Shown: positions 20,110-30,641 of the stretch, piece by piece | Numbering within the stretch: position 1 is the stretch's first letter | Layout of the letters: each line of letters starts with the position of its first letter | Assembly (NCBI GenBank): GCA_014825775.1 | Contig: MVAQ01000191.1 | Span: forward strand, 1 to 42,127 | DNA length: 42,127 bases | Direction: 5' to 3' | Source of the DNA: Krasilnikovozyma curviuscula | Taxonomy: Eukaryota > Basidiomycota > Tremellomycetes > Cystofilobasidiales > Mrakiaceae | Made by a program: the position numbers and the translations under genes | The notes under the pieces: model-generated | Database searches by the model: none | What the model was told of the DNA's origin: nothing | What the model saw: the letters and a program-made list of their open reading frames with translations, nothing else

Positions 20110-22806
20110 ATGGACATTAAGGACAGCAAAGCTGCGCCTTTCGAGAAGGGAGAGACTCAACACGTCGACCATGCGTTTCTTGACGACGGTGTCGTTGTTG
20201 ACACCTCAGAGGGGGGCGATTACATCTACATTCCTGGCAGTATTGCCGAGAAGAAGCTGGTTCGAAAGATCGATGCGCATCTCATCCCAATGCTTTGGGT
20301 CATGTACATTTTGAATTATATCGACCGCTCAAATATTGTCAGTGTCTCCTTTCCTACTCTAGAAGAACGAGTCTAAACCAAATTCATTCTTCTTTGTTCT
20401 CTTCAGGGTAATGCGAAGACCGGAGGAATGGAGAAGGCTTTGCACCTTAGTTCATCAGACTACTCGCTTTGCCTCAGCGTCTTTTTTATTGGATACCTGC
20501 TCAACGAGGTTGGTCCGAATAGAAAGCGATGTATACGGTTGCGATCCGTAACTCACCCGTTTCGCTGTCCCAACAGGTTCCCTCAAACCTGATTCTTACT
20601 CGCTCTCGCCCGTCTATCTTCCTTCCAACAATAATGATGGTGTGGGGCTGCATGTCGATTGCAGTGAAGGGAGTTCACAATTTGGCTGGCATCACAGTTT
20701 TCAGATTCTTCCTGGGTCTGGTGAGTGTTGTATTGCGCTCTGCTCTTTGAGAATACTCTGACCTGTGTTGATTGTATTTGATCTCTTCTCTTCAGGTCGA
20801 AGCTGGTTTCTTTCCGTAAGTGCCTACAACCATCACTGTATCGCATTATCATCTTGATGTGATTTTGTGCTGACAGCTGCTTGCTTTAATGTTTCCAGTG
20901 GTGTCATCTTGTCAGTCAAAAACAAGTTCTCTTTTATTTCAGTTCAGGGGATCAAGTTGGTTAATGATCCACATACGCTCCCTCAGCACGCTGTCATGCT
21001 GGTACAAGCCGTTCGAGAGAAAGTGCCTTTTTCAACGTCATGAAGACCTCCAACACTGACTTTTCCTCTGTTCATTACTACAGTGGCTAAACGTCTTTCA
21101 ATCTTCTACTCTGCTTCCCTTATGAGTGGGTGAGTGTTCCGCTTGATAGCGCAGTGTGGATCGTATGTCCGATTACTAACCAGGGGTAACTTACAGAGCT
21201 TTTGGGGGGCTATTTGCAGGGGTCATCACAAGCTACATGGATGGAATTGGCCATACTCAAGGATGGCAATGGGTGAGTACACCGAAATGCTCCAAATGTT
21301 TGTCCAGTCGTGGGGCGATTAATGATATGTTCCATCTTTTTTCCAGTTGTTCATGATAGAGGGTAATTTCTCTATAAAAATGCGGCTCCTGCTTCTTAAT
21401 ATCTACTAATCCACCTTTGAACTTGCTTCCAGGAATGATGACGATGGTTGGCGCAGCTATAGCTTACTTCGTACTGCCTGACTTCCCTGCCAATACGAAG
21501 GTAAGTCTCGACCCTAGTACAGTATCATAGGCCTATCACAGACTCGAGCAAAACTGATATACCCTTCTCTATTCACTTAGTGGCTCACTCCTGAAGAAAA
21601 ACATGTGAGTTGAACATCGTTTGGATACAAAAGCTTTATCTCAATCTGAATGTCTATACACTACAGATGGCTATTTTGCGAGTCTATGAAGTCAGTGACC
21701 AGGAAGAAAGAGTTTCTCACAGCGGTGCTTTCTTCGCTGCCTGTAAAGATTGGAAGGTGGGTTCCGATTGATTCAGCACAGCGTTCTTCACAACCCACCC
21801 TTCTGACACCTACTGTCACTGGTCTGTTAGACGTGGGCATTTGCTTTGACCTACTCGCTCATCAACGCTTCCGGAACCATCTCATATTTCTTTCCCACAT
21901 TAATGACGACGCTAGGCTACGCTGGACGGACTGCTCAAGTGAGTTACACTGCTCGAGACGTCTCGAATATCAAAGCTCAACCTTTTTTTTCTGCAACAAA
22001 ACCGAAGTTCATGACAATCCCAATCTACATTGTTGCATTGGTCATCTCTGTCACTACTTCGTTCTTTGCTGACCATTTCAGAGACAAGGTAATCTGATTT
22101 AGAGTCTTGCTTGAAGCTGATGGCTCGAAACTGACATGCTTCGAAACTCCCTTGACAGGCTTACTTTACTTCAGGAGCTGCACTCCTTGGTGGAGTGATG
22201 TTTTTATGCTGTGCAATTTTGAAAAACAATACAACGAGGTGTGTTTATTTTCGAATGTTATTCATGTCGTTTTTCCAGCGTCTTCGCAGGCTGATTTTGA
22301 TTCTAACGACTTCATCGTCAGATATGTCTTAATATGTTTCGGAGCTGGCGGATTATGGAGTGCCATTCCACTTATGCTGGGCTACGTTGTGAGTCTGAAG
22401 GATCTGCGACCCTCGCAGACAATACTGATATGGGTGGCCCTATGTCCAGGCGACGAACTTCAAAGGGAGAGAAAAAAGAGCAGTGTCTATTGCCATTGTC
22501 AATGGAATTGGAAACCTGAGCTCAATTTATGGCAGCTTTATCTGGCCCAGTGAAGACGGACCACAGTACAAGATTGGTGAGAGATGGGGCTCCTTTTTGC
22601 TGTTCCCGTTCGTTCTTTTTTACCATTTCACCTGCTTTTTTACAGGATTCGCTTGTACCACCTGTTTCATCTGGACTGCAGCTATATGCTGCTTTGTTAT
22701 CAGACGTATTCTTGGTAATCCAAATGCTGAGGTTGACGCTGCAGATGAATCGCACCGTCAGAACGCTTTAGACAAGCAAGCCAAGCTTGGCCTCACGGAT
22801 GTCTAA
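20110..22806 (+). CDS. Major facilitator superfamily permease, anion:cation symporter (Dal5/allantoate-like)
   Basis: ACS-family permeases import anionic organic solutes such as allantoate, vitamins or small peptides with protons. The model has 18 exons and 493 or 499 residues. The N-terminus is cytosolic and acidic, then KIDAHLIPMLWVMYILNYID and RSNIGNAKTGGMEKAL (family signature), a second helix VFFIGYLLNEVPSNLIL, the GLVEAGFFPGV motif, YSASLMSGAFGGLFAGVI, WLFMIEGMMTMVGAAIAYF, PDFPANTKWLTPEEK, IYIVALVISVTTSFFADHF, FGAGGLWSAIPLMLGYV and NFKGREKRAVSIAIVNGIGN. Several exons are tiny: 20796-20815 (20 nt), 20899-20910 (12 nt) and 21347-21362 (16 nt). The 3' border of exon 6 is ambiguous: see findings. 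Family certain, substrate unknown. Confidence 0.92.
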
Positions 22807-23843
22807 TGAAGACAAAAGTTTGACAGCTGATTTTGGGTGTAAAGGTCAACACCGTTCAGCATGACAAAATGATGAACTCTTTGTAATGCCCGTTCGGAAA
22901 CTGGAAAGAATTGGTGACTGGCCTATGGATCTGAAATTTAAAGCAAGGATAACCAACCGGTATTGGTACCGTTGACTTTCAAATACCCTCATTCCACTCG
23001 ATCTTACTAAGTTTATATAATCACGCATGTCCCGCGTCAAAAACAAGGTAATCAAAAACACCAAAGAATTGTCGAAGAGGTAGTTGAGACCAATTGGACA
23101 GAAAACGTGAGGTATCGCTACGGATTGTTCAGAAGAGAAGAAGGCTGGAGTAAGGATTTGAGACATAGAGACCAGGTGCAATCTCTTGGATTACTCTCTG
23201 CGGCAGGTCAGCTTCAGATCGAATCTCTCCCCCGCTACTTCTCCGTCTTTCCCTTCTCCTGAAGAGCATCAGCCTCTGGTCCAAGCTCAATTGCTTTGTC
23301 ACTTCAGTCCGAGAAAGAGCATCTTGAATATCAGCTGTTCTGGAGGGAGTATTGGTTTGGGTCAAAGGAGCGACTACTAACCCTACGCTCTTTTGATAAC
23401 GAACGCGATAGAGCTATTTGAATTAGCCCTTTGACAACCAAACTCGTAAATAGTTCCAGAAGCGATCGGTTGACCTCGTGAGATAAAAGATGTAGACACG
23501 CGGGACTTAAAGAGAACCAAGTTCCTCGATGTTCGGCGTGTAGTGATTCGCAACTTGGACCATTGCTACCCCTCGCTTGTGTATGATGTGATGCGCTGGT
23601 CAGTTCTAGTTTCGAAAATAATATATGCATCAGGAAGAAAGGTGAAAAAAACATAAGCCATGATGTCTAAAAGATGTTTTTACATTGGTGGTGTGCACAA
23701 TTGTCAGAGCAAGATTGACAGCTGCAAAAGACTGATCACTTCTTGAAGAGACCAATGTTCCAGCAAAAGATATTGGAGCTGTTATGATGATGAAATGCAG
23801 TTTGTGTGTGTAATTGGACGAAGGTGGGAACTACATTGAGCAG
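22807..23843. other. 1-kb region without a confirmed gene; coding-like minus-strand fragments
   Basis: Between the permease and carrier 3' ends. On the minus strand an open stretch at about 23420-23129 reads QKSVGLVVAPLTQTNTPSRT, then an Arg-rich run, then VIQEIAPGLYVSNPYSSLLL. A second stretch starts with an ATG at about 23552 (MVQVANHYTPNIEELGSL). Neither matches a family I know and I could not join them with confidence. They may be pieces of a small lineage-specific gene or of the carrier 3' region. Confidence 0.3.
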
Positions 23844-25615
23844 TTAGAGCAGTAGGGCGGCTTCCCGAGATTCCATTAATTGGAGACCTTGTCGGTCGAT
23901 TGAAGTTGAGACCTTGTCGACAATAAGCCATAGCATTCCATGGGTTATACAAGAACTGTTAATGACATAAGCCATTAGCCCATTAGTGAAAACAATCTTC
24001 CAAGTAGAGGATGGAGGCGATTGAGCTTACCGTATCGCACTGACTCCCAATCCTCTGTATAATCTCATGAAGCCAACACTAATTGGCTGTGGATTTAAAG
24101 GATCAGCCCCTTTTACCAAATACACGAAAGTTTTGCTGATACCTAAGTCTGGAAGGCCAGAGAGAGACCGTTGCTGAATGTTGGTCTTGATAGCATCGAT
24201 AGCTGGGAACGATGACCGATCAAAGGGACACACAAAGAAATCATGCTACGGTTGAGATTTCGTTTTAATGACAGCAGAAAATCCAGCACTCACGGTAAAT
24301 CAAAGCCCAACTGCTGACTCCAGCAATGGAACCACACACGAATGGTATCATGCTGGGAGCGATTGGAAGCCATGAAGGTGGTTTACCCTGGTCACCGTTC
24401 GGTGAACGACCAAACATCTTTCTCAGCAAATCGTACTCCATGAAATAAAGTCCTGTTCCAAGTCCATCACGAATGCTAATCAGAAGGCAACTGGTCAGCT
24501 GCAATATAAAGAAGGTTCATTTTGCAGGCTAGTTCGCTCACAAATGCGTCTTGAATCCAGTCCACATTCCAAAGATGCCTTTCATTTTGATGATTTCCTG
24601 AACGGCCTGCCAACTATTCAACGGTGGTCGATCCAGTTTCGTGGTAGCACCCGGACCAATAGGGATAGTTGAAGAAGAATGTATCCCTCGTCTAGAGGAA
24701 GAAGCTGCAGAGGTCGTTGACGGCGATTTATTGTTGAACATTTGCTGCTGTTGTTCTGCCTGGAGTTGAGCAATTTGATAGTCGAGTTGTCGGCGGACTT
24801 TCACCAGCTCGAAGGGGCCAGAAGCTACCGAAATCATTGCTCCTGCTGTGCAGCCAGACATCTTAGAGCAATGAAAAAAAAAAGTTCAGAATGAGCAGAT
24901 TCGTCTTGAGCAAAATAAACTCACGAATGATGTGAGAGCGATATCTGTAAACGAGTAGTGAGAGAATTGCTCTAAGTTAAGCAGACTCTGTTTCATTCCA
25001 CCATAGATTGAGAATGACGTAGTTCTGACGATGGATATAGTCAACAAGGGAATAGTCACTCCTCTGAAGATGAGAACATGCAAAAATAACACCGCAGCGA
25101 GAACACCACAATGTCAGCATCTCAGCTTGTCGAAGCTGAAAGTCTAACAGGAATCATACCTCCAGAACCCACGAATACCTTCCTCTCTCCAAACAGCTAG
25201 AGTCACAGCAGATAGGGTTGACGATGAAGCTCCTTTAGTAGCCTGCATTCGAGATTTGATACTGTCGAGCTATACCGTCGAAATACATAGGAAAACCACT
25301 GTCAATCTTGTGTTCAACACCGCTACATACCGTACAAAACTTCAGAGCGGGGGTTTGACCACGTACAGGGTATCCCAACATTGTCGAACACAGGCTCCCA
25401 GTCGTCGCTGAAACAACCGTCCGATTGCCCACCATGAGATCAATCATCCATTCAGGGAGAATAACACTTGATTTCTTCTCTCCAGGCATAGCTCCCTTCC
25501 CTTTCCTGTAGTAAAAAACAGGACGCATGGTCAGTTTTATGCGGTTCAAGGTGGGAACAACGAATAAAATGGAGAAAGCGAGCTAGTCTGCTTACCTGTC
25601 CAACGATTCTACCAT
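23844..25615 (-). CDS. Mitochondrial carrier family (SLC25) protein
   Basis: SLC25 proteins exchange metabolites across the inner mitochondrial membrane. The start at 25615 (MVESLDR) is joined by a GTAAGC donor to an exon reading KGKGAMPGEKK. Three repeats are visible by their signatures: GYPLDSIKSRMQAT, ASGPFELVKVRRQL and ALIYPIDAIKTNIQ, each matching P-x-[DE]-x-x-[KR]. The third is created by splicing TAC C to CT ATC GAT. A Gln/Ser-rich insertion (LQAEQQQQMFNNKS and following) enlarges the second matrix loop. The last exon, starting near 23960, reads RSCITHGMLWLIVDKVS and ends at TAA 23846-23844. The substrate is uncertain; the overall look is of the carnitine/amino-acid-like branch. Confidence 0.9.
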
Positions 25616-26043
25616 ACCTACAGGTCTCTAGCTTCCCTAGGTGATATATCTGTCCCCTTTAGAAGGAAATACAAGAGGAAAAGTTGTCAGACTGATACTT
25701 ACTTGAAGGTAACGTCTGCTAACTGACCCTTGCTTCAACGATATTCTGGTCGGTTATGTATGTGTTGCTGTCAAGCCAGCTATTGGACCCTGGGAGACAC
25801 AGAGATCTACCTCATTGAAGAAACTGAGATGGTGGTCCACCAAGCAAGACTGGTTTGTTTTGCTGCAGGGATCGTTTGTAAAGGATTTAATTTATTTTGA
25901 TTTTTCCCTTGCGTGCAGTTTCCGATTTGCTACGACAATGCCGCAATCACATGAGAAATAATTTGTTTGCACCCTATATCTTGCTGGTGTTATAAATGGA
26001 AGGAGCGTGACCTGAGACTGGTTCCATAGAACTCTAACCAACT
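25616..26043. other. Intergenic region between uL3m 3' end and carrier promoter
   Basis: Both neighbours are on the minus strand. This holds the promoter of the carrier gene and the 3' flank of uL3m. The stretch around 25860-25990 is AT-rich. No gene is seen. Confidence 0.45.
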
Positions 26044-27446
26044 CTAATAGGCCTGGGTCTTCCTGGGAGGACCATTCAGGATGACCGGCAGCTCTTTCGC
26101 GAGCTCGACATCACCAATAGGGAACGGCAGATCCATTACTCCATTCCCAATCCATTCCTCCCTGGGCAGCATTTTAGACATGTTCTTCTCTGCCCTCCAC
26201 TGCAAGCTCGGTTTACTGTCTGTCAGGACCAGCGAGGCGCCTTTGAAGCCTGGGATGCTTCCGTGGACGTAGACGATATTGAGAGAGGTGTCGATTTTGC
26301 GTACTTCGAGGTTGACGACCAGTCTGTTCTCATCCCCCATCTTACCAGGGTGTGCACTGCCGGGGAAACGACGACCTGGGGACTGAAAGAGAGAGGGGAA
26401 GATGAGAGAAAATGAAGATATGAGTTAGAATTTAATCATTGAAGTTACACTGGTCCATAAATGCATACTTACAGTGTTACCACCAAAAGAACCAGGTAAT
26501 CTGGTAGACTTGGAGTTACCGTGCGTCACAGTCTGCCTCTTGTATCCTTCCTTCTTGATGGTACCTTGAATACCTTTCGCTTTGGTGAGACCAAAAGCAT
26601 CCACATACTGACCAGGAACAAAATGGGCTGCTGAAAATGTGGAACCTAAATGATACGTTCAGTAATCAAGGTATTAAGCATCAGTCGTGGAGCTGACACC
26701 GGGTGCAAGAAAAGCGCAGTACTGACCTAAGGCTGGTACAGCATTCTCTGTGACTTTGAAACTCTTAAATCTCCATTTGGGGTTCACTCCAGCAACTTCA
26801 CAAGCTCCAATTCGACGGGGATCAGAATTCCAAGGTGCGACATCCCCTCCTCCGACTGTGACCATCCAGTGCTTTGGATCAAGTTCGTCGGGCTTCTGAA
26901 TTTGAACAACTTGACAGCTATCGATCTGGTTATTAGAGGAAGAAGCTGTGTCAGTAAGGCGTACACTATAACATCTTTACGAGTTTTGCAGAAGCTGGAA
27001 GAAAGTACCTTGAGCATTGTCACTGGAAACTTATTACCGTTCTCATCCCATAGACTTGTCATTCCAATCTTCTCTACCAGAACACCACATCTCCTCTCCG
27101 TAGGACTCCAATCCTTTTTCACATGAACACCCGCCTTCTTTTCATTTCCTGCAGGATCAATCGGTTCTTTCCTCCTCCAAACCTGAACTGGTCTGGCGTT
27201 CTCTACCAAAGGATTTAGGTTGTCCTTATTCAGAGGTTCATTGAGGACGTCTATCGGTGTGTTGAGTCGCTCGTCATGAGCTTCTTGCCATCGAATGTAG
27301 CGGTCAATTTTCGTCGTGCGAGTTCGCTTTTGGAGGAGGACGGAGCTTGTGGAAGAGGATGCCGAGGGGAGAAATTGCTGGGAGGAGGAGGAGGGGAGAG
27401 CTAGCCTGTTTATCGGTATCCTTCGAGTACAAAAAAGGGCGGACAT
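26044..27446 (-). CDS. Mitochondrial large-subunit ribosomal protein uL3m
   Basis: uL3m is part of the peptidyl-transferase side of the mitochondrial large subunit. The ATG at 27446-27444 begins MSALFCTRRIPINRLALP, an Arg/Ser-rich mitochondrial presequence. Core L3 motifs follow: RRCGVLVEKIGMTSLWDENG, KFPVTMLK (exon end at 27009), CQVVQI, HFVPGQYVDAFGLTKAKG, IQGTIKKEGYKRQTVTHGNS, TRLPGSFGGNT and SPGRRFPGSAHPGKMGDE. The C-terminal exon ends NGPPRKTQAY with TAG at 26046-26044. A longer reading upstream of 27446 lacks a better ATG context and would not start with a presequence. It faces uS8m across 1.87 kb. Family call very strong from the GxxKGxxGT-like core and the PG-R-FPGSAHPGKM loop. Confidence 0.94.
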
Positions 27447-29318
27447 GGCTATCAAGCAAGGTCTTTTCTCTGCTGAAATAATGAAGCGCAAAATTGGAAA
27501 CGTTAGAATCGGATGCTGAACAATCAGTAGAGCTCTACCTGAGCAGAGCAAGAATAAGCCAATTCTATGAGAGCTATATAATTACATTGCGTACCCCCAA
27601 ATATAACTGGATCAGGAGTTCCCTTCTGCGAGCGACGGAGAAAATATCAGGTATGCACTTAGCAGCTCACATCAGAAGAAAAGAGGTCAACATACCTTGG
27701 AAATGTGTCACACCACACAGGGGAGTCCAAAGGTAGCGTTGAAGTGCCTGGTGTAAATTCTTGTTGATTGTTGCCAGTTCGAACCTTGAATTTCTGGTGG
27801 TCGCCAAACGGTGAAGACGACCACATTCTCGAATTTATCTCCAATAAGTTCCTAGAAACAGCTCTGAAGAAAACTCAAGTCTTCAGCTTAACTAGATGCT
27901 TTTTTGTCATCCAGGCTTAAGGCAGGTCTTCAAAGTTGACGCGCTGCTCAGGAGAGGTTCCCAAGTGTGCCGACTCAGATGTGAAAGCAACGAAATGAGG
28001 ATCAGGTGGTAAGTATAAGTTTCTTGGCACTAAGATTAGATCTGATTAATATTTGGTTGTCTTCTTGGACAGGAGGAAGAGATGAATGATGAAACCACTG
28101 CCGGCGACGAGCGCTTCAATCTCCAACCTAAGATCTCATCTCACCGTCATATACAGCGACTAGGTATCATTTGAGCCAAATGAGTTGATCTGAGTAGAAG
28201 TTAAAAGCTTTTCAAAGACATGTTAAGTTTTGTTCATTCTCGAGGCCAAGTTAGTATTCCCCTGACTCGCTTGCTCAGCTCGCATTTTACGAAAATGAGA
28301 ACAATGTTCTGTTGGCCTGGAGTAAGATAGCAGGACCATCTTTTTTTCCTGATGGCGAACCAAAATTGGGACACATCATTGCCGCTTTTCGAGACTGAAG
28401 CAGGTCATAGACGATGTGATGGCACTCTACGCACAGACGGGTCTGCTCAACAACCGACTACCTTACGCTTTAGCGCTTTATTACAAGAAAAAATCGACAC
28501 TAGATACCTGATAATAATAGGGAAGCATAGGAATGACTCGCCATGCCATTGTTCTTCTGTACGATTACGCTTACGCTTTCATGGGCATGCTTCGAAACTA
28601 TCGCCGTCCAGATGTACAGTGTATCTTCAGCGGTTCTATCCTTCCTTCTTTCATCTTCAAGAATTTGTCATATGTACGGTGAAATATGCACTCTTGTACT
28701 GCAGAAACAGGACTGTTCTGGGCTATGAAACACAAGATGTGCAGCTTCTTGGCAGCCTGTGTGCCTTAAAGCTGGAGAATCCTATCCTGACAAGGACTGA
28801 TTCCATTACTTTCGACCTTTTCAATAGATGGGAAAGTAATAACCGAAAAGAAATGAAGGGGGAAATCAAAACTCATTTGACAGAGTTGCTGGTGAAACAT
28901 AATCAAATATGGGAAGGTTGGAAGCGAGAGGGCCTCAGGATGTGATTAAAGGGCAAATTCAGTGATATAGTATGTTATACTTCTTCTGCTAACGCTGCCA
29001 TTCTTCTCTCAGACTACTGCGGTGGTGGTGGTGTTGTCGCAACTCTCACTTTTCCAAGCCAGACCTTGTATCGCCGTGCTTGTTTCATATTTCAAAAGTT
29101 ATTCACCGTCACATATTCCGCCTACTCAAATATCGCTCTGAGTGAAAATGTCACAACACCAAAAATCTAGCCCAGTGCGAGAAGAAAAAAAAGAAAAACG
29201 CCGCCGAAACTCTAGTCTACCCTTCAACGCCATTCTTTTTCTTCAAAATCTTCTAATCGGTATCTCCCTCTAATACTATTCAAATCAGCGTCCCATCTCC
29301 TCAACCTCAGCTCCAAAA
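27447..29318. other. 1.87-kb divergent region between uL3m and uS8m, unresolved content
   Basis: The region must include promoters of both mitoribosomal genes at its edges. Its centre contains coding-like pieces in different frames on both strands. On the minus strand, 27830-27690 reads KFKVRTGNNQQEF and LPLDSPVWCDTFPR, about 27620-27535 reads PDPVIFGGTQCNYIALIELA, and about 28010-27920 reads DPHFVAFTSESAHLG. On the plus strand a 197-codon frame is listed separately. No family is recognised. Confidence 0.4.
28352..28945 (+). CDS. Uncharacterised frame, 197 codons
   Basis: An ATG-initiated open frame of 197 codons (MANQNWDTSLPLFETEAGH and following) ends at TGA just after EGWKREGLRM. The last third (LFNRWESNNRKEMKGEIKTH, LTELLVKHNQIWEGWKREG) is charged and helix-like. 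The middle is less protein-like, and other frames of the same DNA also look coding (frame +2 near 28400 reads DDVMALYAQTGLLNNRLPYA). This conflict suggests either a spliced gene I have not resolved or a decayed one. No known domain is seen and it should be treated as tentative. Confidence 0.28.
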   Translation: MANQNWDTSLPLFETEAGHRRCDGTLRTDGSAQQPTTLRFSALLQEKIDTRYLIIIGKHRNDSPCHCSSVRLRLRFHGHASKLSPSRCTVYLQRFYPSFFHLQEFVICTVKYALLYCRNRTVLGYETQDVQLLGSLCALKLENPILTRTDSITFDLFNRWESNNRKEMKGEIKTHLTELLVKHNQIWEGWKREGLRM

Positions 29319-30264
29319 ATGCTTCCCTACAACCTGTGTTCGCATCTGACGAATTGCTCGAAATCGCGGATAGGCCAAACGTCTGTACCATACACGGCTG
29401 TCAACCTGGGAGTGTGTAGCCTTCTGCTGAGGCATGGGTTCATAACAAACATGAGTCGGTAAGTTATCCATGTGTTCTGCTTAGTTGGAATTTTTAAGAG
29501 GAGGATTCTTTCGTCAGACGAGTCTGAGTGGACCTAGGCGAAGTTAAGGAAAACAAAGCGAATGGTTTAGGGTGTCGAGGGAAAGAAATGTTCAATAAGC
29601 TGTGTTGCTGTGCTGGTCAGATTGGCTATAGCTTCATGGACTTCAAGAGCGGTTCAAAGATGGTTTACCGTTTTGAAGTCGTATGAAGGCAAAATGGCTT
29701 GGAGTTATGGACCGCCTCCTTTAGCTCTTTGTAATAGTCCTTCGGAGTTTCTCTCTTATCGAGCTGTCCTTACGAAGCGTACCTATCATAAAGAGCTATC
29801 AGGATCAATGGACTCTCTAATGCGCATGCCTACATGCACTAGGATCTTTTATTTTCTAGCTCTTTCGCTCTATCAAGCACCCTCTTTTAGTCATTTTCAA
29901 GTAATTCGCTGATAAAGTCTATATCTTTTCCCTACATAGAGGCGCCCCCCTATCATTCGAAGACTCCTCCCCCTCCTCTTTCCTTAAGGTCGACCCCTCG
30001 CACCGAGCGCTGAACCTTACCTTGAAGTACAAATATACGAACCCGGTGCTGAACATAATGAAACCCGTCTCGCTGCCTTCCCTGCCGGTGCATATGACGG
30101 CGAGCCAGATCTCGCAGCTTTTGAGCGGGACAAACGTGAGGAATGTCGAGAAGGCGAGTCCGGGAGAGGTGTTTGTCGTCAAGACGCATACGGGGAGATA
30201 TATTGATGGGTGGGAAGCGGTTGGACAGGGTGTTGGAGGCGAGGTGATAGCGAGGTTAAGGTAG
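29319..30264 (+). CDS. Mitochondrial small-subunit ribosomal protein uS8m
   Basis: uS8m binds the central domain of mitochondrial small-subunit rRNA. Two exons, 29319-29458 and 29940-30264, total 465 nt and 154 residues. Exon 1 reads MLPYNLCSHLTNCSKSRIGQ, then the typical VCSLLLRHGFITNMSR. The junction CG|A GGC joins it to RGAPLSFED. Exon 2 continues LTLKYKYTNPVLNIMKPVSL, VEKASPGEVFVVKTHTGRYI and GVGGEVIARLR, the expected uS8 C-terminal half. The single intron is 481 nt with consensus GTAAGT and TACATAG, far longer than most introns here, and contains a 100-codon frame that I regard as chance. Placed head to head with uL3m. Confidence 0.93.
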
Positions 30265-30641
30265 AACTTTCGGCACTGAGTGACTATTATCTTTTATCGC
30301 TTCATTGCCGTTTATGTCCCAAAGAGCTTCGGAAAGAGGAGTCGGAAGCAAGTGGATGCATGTAACAAGAAATGGCATTACAACTACACGGGTAGGCACG
30401 TAAGAAGTGAAATGGGAATGGACAGAATACAGTTACTATAAAACGATTCAACAAACGATGTGAATATCCTTCTTTGGTAGAGTGAACAAGAAAGATCAAA
30501 TAAAACACTGGGTTGAATCAATTTGGCAATTTGGGGTATCATGAATGATGGAATGTGATGTAAGATGCTAAGACCGACAGCCGCGTGTAACCAAAGAATA
30601 AAGGTCTGCGCTGTTGGGAGTTTTGGAATTGCTGAATGAGG
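30265..30641. other. 3' flank of uS8m and of a tentative convergent gene
   Basis: About 0.38 kb, AT-rich, between a plus-strand stop and a tentative minus-strand stop. A likely termination region for both; no gene is seen. Confidence 0.4.
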
